Positions 15,732-23,200 of a DNA stretch of 34,937 nt are shown here, in pieces. This stretch comes from Lysobacterales bacterium. GTDB taxonomy: Bacteria > Pseudomonadota > Gammaproteobacteria > Xanthomonadales > SZUA-36. Position numbers and translations under genes: made by a program. The stretch's first letter is position 1. Every line of letters starts with the position of its first letter. Location: positions 33,425-68,361 of the forward strand of contig WVWV01000125.1 of the NCBI GenBank assembly GCA_011773845.1, given 5' to 3'. The notes beneath the pieces were generated by a model. The model searched no databases. It was not told the DNA's origin and saw only the letters and a program-made list of their open reading frames with translations.

Positions 15732-15923
15732 TCAGTCCGGGCGGGCCGGTCGCCCTTCCACGGCGGCCCTGAGCCCCCCGCAACCGCCTGCGCAATCGGA
15801 TTGGCCAGCGGGTTCCTCGCAGTCCGTGGGCCGCCGCTTTCCGCCGCGCTCGACGGACGTGCCCAACACCGCCAGCACGGCGATGAAGGCCGTCGCGAAC
15901 ACCAGCTGGAGCAGGACGCTCAT
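15732..15923 (-). CDS. Small Cys-rich single-span membrane protein (NqrM-like?)
   Basis: A 63-residue protein directly after rnfA, with its ATG (15921-15923) overlapping the rnfA stop (ATGA). One hydrophobic helix (residues 3-22) is followed by a basic turn (ERGGKRR) and a cluster Cys35-x8-Cys44-x3-Cys48, ending CGGL and a disordered tail. The layout, one membrane helix then a Cys-rich cytoplasmic tail, resembles NqrM, the factor needed to install the intramembrane iron centre of Na+-NQR. RnfA and RnfE hold the homologous centre. Function as an Rnf cluster-assembly factor is inference; direct homology to NqrM is not established. A FeoB-associated Cys-rich type is the main alternative. Confidence 0.65.
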   Translation of the reverse strand: MSVLLQLVFATAFIAVLAVLGTSVERGGKRRPTDCEEPAGQSDCAGGCGGLRAAVEGRPARPD

Positions 15924-16501
15924 CGCCCCAGCCCCGCGAAACCCATGAAGCCCATCGACAGGATGCCGGCCACGATCAGCGCGGCGGCCGTGCCCTTGAC
16001 CAGCTCGGGCACATTCGCGAGGTCCAGCTTTTCGCGCACCCCGGCCATGAGGACCAGCGCCAGGGCGAAACCGGCGCCGGCGCCCAGGGCGTAGACCAGG
16101 CACTGGATGAAGTCGTAGCCGCGGTTGGTCTGGAACAGCGCCAGCCCGAGGATCGCGCAGTTGGTCGTGATCAGCGGCAGGAAGATGCCCAGCGCCCGGA
16201 AGGTGGGCGGGCTGAGTTTTTTCATCAGCATCTCGACCAGTTGCACGGTGGACGAGATGACCAGAATGTAGGAAATGATCCGCAGATACGGAGCGCCGAC
16301 CGCTTCCAGCAGGATGTTGATCAGGTAGGCGCACACCGACGCCACCAGCATCACGAAACTCGCCGCTCCGCCCATCCGCACCGCGGTGTCCAGCTTGGCG
16401 GAAACGCCGAGGAACGGGCAGATGCCCAGGAAATAGGCCAGCACGAAGTTGTTGATCAGGGCCGAGTTCAGGAAGATGGACCAGACCGACGCATCATTCA
16501 T
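15920..16501 (-). CDS. rnfA: Rnf complex membrane subunit RnfA
   Basis: A 193-residue six-helix membrane protein, standard RnfA/NqrE size. With RnfE it forms an inverted-topology pair that holds an intramembrane iron-sulfur centre. The half-membrane cysteines are visible in FLGICPFLGVSAKLD (near residue 28) and ITTNCAILGLAL (near 115). The ATG at 16501 overlaps the rnfE stop (ATGA). Its own stop overlaps the small Cys-rich gene. Confidence 0.95.
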   Translation of the reverse strand: MNDASVWSIFLNSALINNFVLAYFLGICPFLGVSAKLDTAVRMGGAASFVMLVASVCAYLINILLEAVGAPYLRIISYILVISSTVQLVEMLMKKLSPPTFRALGIFLPLITTNCAILGLALFQTNRGYDFIQCLVYALGAGAGFALALVLMAGVREKLDLANVPELVKGTAAALIVAGILSMGFMGFAGLGR

Positions 16502-17139
16502 GACGCCACCTCCTCGGCCCGGCCGGCGGCCTCCGCCTCACGTTTCTTCAGCCAGTTCACCAGCAGCAGCCAGACGGCCATGGCCAGGAAGCCGCCGCTC
16601 GGCAGCACCATGATGGTCCAGGCCTGGAAGCCGTCCGGGAACAGCCCGACGCCGAACAGCGTGCCGCTGCCGAGGATCTCCCGCACGATGCCGATGAAAA
16701 ACAGCGCGCCGGTAAAGCCCGCACCCATGCCCAGCGCATCCAGGATCGCCCGGCCCGGGTGGTGCTTGGAGGCGAATGCCTCAGAGCGGCCGAGGATGAG
16801 GCAATTCACCACGATCAGGGCGATGAAGGCGCCCAACGCGCGATGCAGTTCGATGCTGATCGCCATGATGGCGTAGTCCACGCAGGTCACGAAGGTGGCG
16901 ATGATGCAGATGTAACTGACGATCCGCGCCTCGCGCGGGATGAAATGGCGCAGCAGCGACACGGACAGGCCCGCCATCACCAGCACGAAAGTGGTTGCGA
17001 GCCCCATGGCCAGTGCGTTGATCGCGGTGTTGGACACGGCCAGCGCCGGGCACATGCCGAGCACCTGCACGAACACCGGGTTGTCCCGCCACAGGCCCTT
17101 GACGAACTCGTCGGTGGGGGTGACCGGCTTGATCGCCAC
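16498..17139 (-). CDS. rnfE: Rnf complex membrane subunit RnfE
   Basis: A 213-residue six-helix membrane subunit homologous to NqrD and paired with RnfA. The conserved cysteines lie in QVLGMCPALAVSN (near residue 30) and IVVNCLILGRSEA (near 112). It starts with GTG directly abutting the rnfG stop (TAAGTG), and GGGGAGG inside the end of rnfG is its ribosome site. The basic C-terminal tail (WLKKREAEAAGRAEEVAS) is typical of the family. Confidence 0.94.
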   Translation of the reverse strand: MAIKPVTPTDEFVKGLWRDNPVFVQVLGMCPALAVSNTAINALAMGLATTFVLVMAGLSVSLLRHFIPREARIVSYICIIATFVTCVDYAIMAISIELHRALGAFIALIVVNCLILGRSEAFASKHHPGRAILDALGMGAGFTGALFFIGIVREILGSGTLFGVGLFPDGFQAWTIMVLPSGGFLAMAVWLLLVNWLKKREAEAAGRAEEVAS

Positions 17140-17832
17140 TTATGAATCCTCCCCGTCCGACACCGGCGTCAACGACAATGCGTCGCGCTCCAGCACCGGT
17201 ATCCAGAGGTTGGCGCTCGCGTTCAGGATGTCGCCGATCGCCACCGAGGTGATGGTGGCGCCGGTGATGCCATCGAGTTGCCAGGGCTCGGTTTTTGCAC
17301 CCTCCTTGACCGTGACGATCGGGTTGGCCAGCGCCGTGCCATCCGCGTTCAGGCTCGCGTCCAGTGCTTCGAAGTTGGCGAGGAAGTGCGGTTCGATCTC
17401 GATCTTGTCGCCGAGTCCGGGCGTTTCCTTGCTGTCCAGCACCTTGAAGCCGACGATCGCATCGATCTCGAACGAGTAGGAGTAGAGCACGCGGATGTTG
17501 TCCTGGTAGCCCATGCCCTGGGCGGTGATCACCGCGCCGGTCAGCGCGCCGCTTGCGTCGTAACCGAGGAACACGGGCAACGCCGGCACCCCGGAGGTTG
17601 GCACCAGGCGCCCGGCAGCGTCCATGCCCACGGACACGGTCGTGTGTGCCGCGGGCAGGACCTCGGCTACCGCCCGGGCCAGGAAACGCGCCTGGTTGGC
17701 GGCGATGCGGTCCGCGGTGGCGACGAACACCGTCACGATCAACAGCGCGCACAGCGCGCCGATGCCGACGATGGAGCGGTACATTTTCCATGCCGGCGTG
17801 CGCTCGAACTGGACGGGGGCCGGGCCGTTCAT
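17140..17832 (-). CDS. rnfG: Rnf complex FMN-carrying subunit RnfG
   Basis: A 230-residue subunit with one N-terminal membrane helix (about 20-40) and a periplasmic FMN-binding domain. The flavinylation motif DGITGAT (D-x-x-[ST]-G-A-T) ends at about Thr193, the expected site of covalent FMN attachment by ApbE. The domain also shows FLGYDASGALTGAVITAQGMGYQD (here quoted as FLGYDASG and AQGMGYQD) and ETPGLGDKI, characteristic of RnfG/NqrC. The ATG at 17832 overlaps the rnfD stop (ATGA). The longer upstream reading is in the wrong frame for rnfD and is rejected. Confidence 0.94.
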   Translation of the reverse strand: MNGPAPVQFERTPAWKMYRSIVGIGALCALLIVTVFVATADRIAANQARFLARAVAEVLPAAHTTVSVGMDAAGRLVPTSGVPALPVFLGYDASGALTGAVITAQGMGYQDNIRVLYSYSFEIDAIVGFKVLDSKETPGLGDKIEIEPHFLANFEALDASLNADGTALANPIVTVKEGAKTEPWQLDGITGATITSVAIGDILNASANLWIPVLERDALSLTPVSDGEDS

Positions 17833-18848
17833 TGCACGCCCCTGCCGGTGCCGTACACCCGCGGCTGGATGAGGTTGTCGATGTGCGGCGAGACCGCGTT
17901 GGCCAGCAGGATGGCGTACATCACGCCCTCGGGCATACCGCCCCAGAAGCGGATGACCACCACCAGCACGCCGATGAGCACGCCATACAGCCAGCAACCC
18001 GGGTTGGTGATGGGTGATGCGACCATGTCGGTCGCCATGAACACCGCGCCCAGCATCAGGCCGCCGGAGAACAGCATGAACAGGGGGCCCGGATACGTGG
18101 CCGGATCGATCTGCTGGAAGATCCAGGTCATCACCGCCACGGCCATGAAGATCGAGACCGGTATGCGCCAGTTCATGAAGTTGCGCACCACCAGGTACAG
18201 CCCGCCCAGTAGGATCAGGACTCCGCAGGTCTCACCCACGGAGCCGGTGGTCAGCCCGGCCATCAATTCCGGGGTCTCGGCGAAGAGGGCCTCGAACTTC
18301 ATCCGGGCCAGCGGGGTCGCCGCGGTGGCCGCGTCGTAGGCGGGCTCGGCAAACGGCATGGCCAGCACGGAAGTCGGGACCTGCTCGAAACGGTTCTCGA
18401 GGAACGGGTATTGCCAGTGGGTCATGGCCTGCGGAAACGCGGCCTGCAGAAAGGCCCGCCCGACCAGCGCGGGATTGAAGGCGTTGCTGCCCAGGCCGCC
18501 GAACAGGAACTTGCCGATGCCCACGCCGAACACGCCGCCGACCGCGACCATCCACAGCGGCAGGCCGGGCGGCAGCGTCAGGCCGTAGAGCAGGCCGGTG
18601 ATCGCCACCGACCAGTCGCCGACCGTGCTGGGCGCCCCGGTGGCCTTGCACAGCAGGTGCTCGGTCAGGATGCAGGAGATGGTGGCCGTTGCCAGCACCA
18701 GCGCCGCGCCGATGCCAAATGCGTAAATGGCGAACACGGTCACCGGCAGCAGCGCCAGGAACACGTTGCGCATGATGACGTCGACGCTCGCGCCGTCGGT
18801 GATGTGCGGCGAGGAGCCGATCTCGAGATATTTCTTCAATTCGGCCAT
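17829..18848 (-). CDS. rnfD: Rnf complex membrane subunit RnfD
   Basis: A 339-residue membrane subunit (NqrB-like) with about ten hydrophobic segments. The covalent FMN site is visible as DAATAATPLARM, with Thr178 as the acceptor (the same motif class as RnfG, with Ala for Gly). FGGLGSNAFNPALVGRAFL and MLGAVFMATDMVASPIT are other family blocks. The ATG at 18848 overlaps the rnfC stop by one base (TGATG). MAELKKYLEIGSSPHI is a typical RnfD N-terminus, which rules out the longer reading. Confidence 0.94.
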   Translation of the reverse strand: MAELKKYLEIGSSPHITDGASVDVIMRNVFLALLPVTVFAIYAFGIGAALVLATATISCILTEHLLCKATGAPSTVGDWSVAITGLLYGLTLPPGLPLWMVAVGGVFGVGIGKFLFGGLGSNAFNPALVGRAFLQAAFPQAMTHWQYPFLENRFEQVPTSVLAMPFAEPAYDAATAATPLARMKFEALFAETPELMAGLTTGSVGETCGVLILLGGLYLVVRNFMNWRIPVSIFMAVAVMTWIFQQIDPATYPGPLFMLFSGGLMLGAVFMATDMVASPITNPGCWLYGVLIGVLVVVIRFWGGMPEGVMYAILLANAVSPHIDNLIQPRVYGTGRGVQ

Positions 18849-20191
18849 CACGCGGCGCTCAGCTTGCGGACCATCTTCTTGGCGAGGCGGAAGTACTGCA
18901 CCAGCGGAATGTGCGACGGGCAGACGTAGGAGCAGGCGCCGCACTCGAAGCAGTCCATCAGGTGGTACTCCTCCGCCATGCGCTCGTATTCCTCAACCTT
19001 GGCCAGCAGGCCGAGCTGGGAGGGGTTGAGAAAGATCGGGCAGGCCTCCACGCAACGCGCGCAGTGGATGCAGGGGTAGACCTTTCGGTGCCCGGTGGCC
19101 TCGCCGGTTTCCGCCGTCGTAAACGCGATGATGCCCGAGGTGCCCTTGGTGATCGGGATATCGAGGTTCGAGACCGACGGACCCATCATCGGGCCGCCCA
19201 TGAACACGCGCGAGATGTTGTCCGCCGCGCCGCAGGCCTCCAGTGCGAACCGCACGGGCGTGCCAATGGGGATGCGGTAATTGCCCCGCTTCGCCACGCC
19301 CGGCCCGCCAATCGTGATGACGCGCTCCTGTATGCCGCGCCCGCGCGGCAGGAGACGGCCGATCTCGGCGGTGGTGGCCACGTTGCAGCAGATCGCGTTG
19401 ATGTCCGCCGGCAGGCCGCCGGAGGGCACCTCGCGGCCGAGCAGCGCGCTGAAGACCATCTTCTCTGCGCCTTGCGGGTACTTGACGGGGGAGACCCGCA
19501 CGGTGACCGGCAGGTCTCCCGGGCAGCCCTGGCGCAACCGGTCCGCGGCATCCGGCTTGTTGGCCTCGATGGCGATGATCACCTCGCGGGTGCCGGTGGC
19601 CTTCAGCAGGTAGCGGATGCCCATGAAGATGTCGTCCGTCTGCTCGAGCATCACGCGGTGGTCGGTGGTCAGGTAGGGCTCGCACTCGACGCCGTTGATG
19701 AACAGCGTGTCGAGCTGCTTGCCTTCCGGCGGCTTCAGCTTGACGTGCGTGGGAAACGCCGCGCCGCCCAGCCCGACGATGCCGGCCCGCTGGATCGCCT
19801 GGACGATTTCATCGGGCGTGGCCGTATCCAGCGGGCAGGGCTCGCCGTCGTCCACCTCCTGCGTGGAGGCGGGAAACGGTTCGATGAATACGCTCGGGAT
19901 CATGTGGCCGGCAATGCTCGGCGCCAGCGTGATGCGCCGAACCATGCCCGAGGCTGGCGCGTGCATGGCAACCGATACGAAGCCGTCCGCCTCCGCAATG
20001 GTTTCCCCGCGGATCACTTCCTGGCCCTCGCGCACCACGGGCCTGGCCGGCTTGCCGAGGTGCTGGCTCAACGGCACGATCAGGACGGGCGCAAAGGGGA
20101 ACTGGCGGATCGGCAGGTGCGCCGTGTCGTCCTTGTTTTCCGGTGGATGCACCCCGTGCCGGAAGGTATTTTTACGCGCGAAATGCAGCAT
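18848..20191 (-). CDS. rnfC: Rnf complex NADH-linked Fe-S subunit RnfC
   Basis: A 447-residue peripheral subunit that carries the NAD(H) site with FMN, plus two [4Fe-4S] clusters. Seen: HGVHPPENKDDTA at the N-terminus, GLGGAAFPTHVKL near 150 and INGVECEPYL near 168 (Complex-I 51-kDa-like nucleotide/FMN region), GGPMMG near 330, then ferredoxin-type motifs C374-x2-C-x2-C-x3-CP and C414-x2-C-x2-C-x3-CP. Length is close to the compact clostridial/Bacteroidetes form, without the long Ala-rich tail of enterobacterial RsxC. The ATG at 20191 follows GAGGCGG. It lies 33 bases after nifJ, so is likely co-transcribed with it. Confidence 0.94.
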   Translation of the reverse strand: MLHFARKNTFRHGVHPPENKDDTAHLPIRQFPFAPVLIVPLSQHLGKPARPVVREGQEVIRGETIAEADGFVSVAMHAPASGMVRRITLAPSIAGHMIPSVFIEPFPASTQEVDDGEPCPLDTATPDEIVQAIQRAGIVGLGGAAFPTHVKLKPPEGKQLDTLFINGVECEPYLTTDHRVMLEQTDDIFMGIRYLLKATGTREVIIAIEANKPDAADRLRQGCPGDLPVTVRVSPVKYPQGAEKMVFSALLGREVPSGGLPADINAICCNVATTAEIGRLLPRGRGIQERVITIGGPGVAKRGNYRIPIGTPVRFALEACGAADNISRVFMGGPMMGPSVSNLDIPITKGTSGIIAFTTAETGEATGHRKVYPCIHCARCVEACPIFLNPSQLGLLAKVEEYERMAEEYHLMDCFECGACSYVCPSHIPLVQYFRLAKKMVRKLSAA

Positions 20192-20224
20192 GCCGCCTCG
20201 GTCGCCCTGGTTACGGGCCCTCCG

Positions 20225-23200
20225 TCAGTTGTACTTCTGTCCCCGCTTGATCCACTTTCCGATGTCCTTTGCGCTGCGGTCGCGCGGCAGGCCGGGGTGG
20301 ATGATCTCCGCGGTGCATTTCTCCGCGGCCTTGACCAGATCGCGGTAGGGCCCGCCGTCGGGGTTCTTGATGATCGCCTTCTTGTCGGCGTTGTACTCGA
20401 AGATGTTCGGATTGATCAGGATGCACTCGTCACATTCCGTGCAGTCCTCGGTGTCGATCCACGGCGCCATGTACTCGCCCGCGGCCGCAGCCGGGGCGGG
20501 TGCTGGCGTCTCCACCACCGCCAACTTCGGTTTTTCCGCGGGCGCCGGCGCCGCCACCGCCCCGGTTTCCAGCAGCGCCCCCACGTCCAGGGCCGGGCTG
20601 CCGCCGACCAGGCCCATGAGGCCGGAGGCGATCTTCTGCACCACTTCCTGGCGGATGCGGGATTCGATCTGCGAGGCATCGCTCACCGCCTCATCCGCTG
20701 CCATGCCGGCAAGATCGCGCAGCATTCTCCAGAAGGCGCGACGGTCCTCGGCCGAGCGAATCATGGGCGCGGCGACCAGCAGGCGACTGAGTTGTTGCCT
20801 GGCGTCCAGCGACCACACATAGGGCACCTTGCCCTCGCGCTCGTCCTCGTCCATTTCGAGGTATTCGCTTACCAGCACCATGTCCTGGTGCCATGCGTCG
20901 CGCGGAATCTTTCGAAAGTGCTTGCGGAAGCGCGTTTCGGTGACCGCGAAATCGACGAAGGTCGTGGGCAGGTCCATTTCCTTCTCGCGGCCCTGTTCGA
21001 CGTAGCTGATTTTCGCCACTGGCCAGTCGAGGTCTGGCGCCGGGTTGCCGTCCAGGTCGATACACTCGGCCACCGTCTCGCCCCGATCGGGATCGTAGCG
21101 CATCAGCGGGTAGGCGCGGGACTCGACCGCCAGCCTGGACTGGTGGTGCGACATGTCGTCGCCGATACCGTGTTCGGGCTGGCAGGAGGAATAGAGGTTG
21201 AAGAGCGCTGGGCGCCGCGACATCAGGCCCTGGACGAAGCCCTCGATCATGTGGTTGGCGTGCGCCATGGTCGACTGCATGTAGTAGGTGGTCCGGTGCG
21301 CGATGGCGATCAGGCCCATTTCCTTGCGCACCTCTTCCTTGCCCTTGATGGCCTTGCCGAATTGCGCCATGTCGGAAATCTGGCCGAAGAAGCCGGACGT
21401 GCAGGCCTGGCCGCCGGTGTTGGAATACACCTGCGTGTCCACCACCAGCACCTTGATCGGCTTGCCGGACATCATGGCCCGCGAGAGGTTCTGGAAGCCG
21501 ATGTCGTACATCGCACCGTCGCCGCCCACGGCCACCACCGGCGGACACAGGTTGAATTCGTCACTCGAGAAATCTTCCCAGCCGAAGTACTGGTAGGCCT
21601 CGGCGAAGCCCTGCGGGTCGAAGCGGTCCTTGAGCAGTTCCTCGGCGATGCGCAGCGTCTTGAAGCCGTCCGCCATCTTCGCCATGTGCCCCTCGAACAC
21701 GCCCATGGCCATGGACGCCGGATCCTGGAACAGGTGGTTCGCCCACGGGAAGGGGTAGGGGTTGTACGGGTAGGTGCTGCCCCACACGGAGGTGCAGCCG
21801 GTGGCGTTGAGGATGCCCATGCTGGACCGGCCCTTGCCGGTCGTGCCGTTCTCGTAACGCCATTTCAGGTCGTTCAGCTTTGCCACGATGTCGGTGACGT
21901 ATTGCAGCCACTCGCGGTCGATGGGCTCCGCCTCATGGGCTCGCTCCATCCGCTCGGCCAGCGTGGCCAGGGTCAGTTCGCCATCGCTGTCGTCACCCAG
22001 CGCGGCCTGCATCTCGGCCGCGTCGCCGATGTCGATCTCGCCGACCAGCTTCATCTGTACGTGATGCTTGAGCTTCCTGACCAGCTCGTCGATGCGCGCG
22101 ACGTGCTTCGCCACGCGCGGTTGCATGAGCGACTCGACGGTCGCGATGAACAGGTGCACGACGGTTTTCTCACCGCATCCCAGGCAGGAGCCGTCGCCGC
22201 TCGCGAACGGCAGGTAGGCGTTCTTGTTGAGCAGGATGGTTTCCAGCGCCCCGATGCCTTCCTCCAGGTTGTCCACGCGGATGTATTTCTCCGGCGTGTT
22301 TGGCAGGTCGAGCCAGAACTCCCAGTTCCGGCGCAGGTCCGCGACGGATTCGCGGGTCTGGGTGACCGCGCGCAGCGCATCGTCGTTACAGACTTCCACG
22401 CACTCCATGCAGCCCTTGCAGGTGTAGGGGTTGACGGTGATGCTCAGCAGCCCGCCGCTGCCCGCCTGCTTCTTCTCAGGGTTGGTGAAGTAGGGGCGGC
22501 ACAGGGCGAACTGGAAGCTGCCCAGTTCTTCCCGAAAGCCCTGGAACTCCTCCGTCAGCGCCTGCTTCGCGTCCGCCTCGTAGCCATCGATGGTTTGCCC
22601 GATGGCCTGTTCGATCATCTCCGACACGGCATCGGTTTCCGCCGCGGCAGTGAGCAGCTTGCGCAGCTTGCCTTCCATCTGACGCGTGGCGCGCGGCAGG
22701 TGCTCGACCGGCTTGCCGCGTTTCCTGAGGCGCTGGACCACCGTATCCAGCACCTGCCCAACCTCGTTGACCAGGCCGGGAATGGCCGTATCCGGGCATA
22801 CCGTGTAACAGTCGCCGCACCCGGTGCAGTTCTCGGGGATGAATTCGGGATGTTCGAAGCGGATGCCGGTCATGTCGCGGAAATGCGAGGAAACCGCCGG
22901 CATCAGGCTCATGCTCATGAACGGGTCGGCGGGGATGTTCTCGCCCTGGCCGGAGGCGTACATGCTGCCGGTTTGCGACCAGAAGCGGTGGATGTCGGAC
23001 GACGGCATCGACGATTGCGGTTCGCGCTTGACCATGATCGGGATGGGCAGCTGGGCGGCGGCGGCATCCCTCGCCTCGCCGATCGGCTTTTCGCTCACCT
23101 CGATGATCTCGTCGAAGCCGCGCCGGACCACGCGCATGTTGTCGTCGACCACGCGCTGGCCCTTGGAACCGAACTTGTGCTGCAGCTGGTCCTTGATGGC

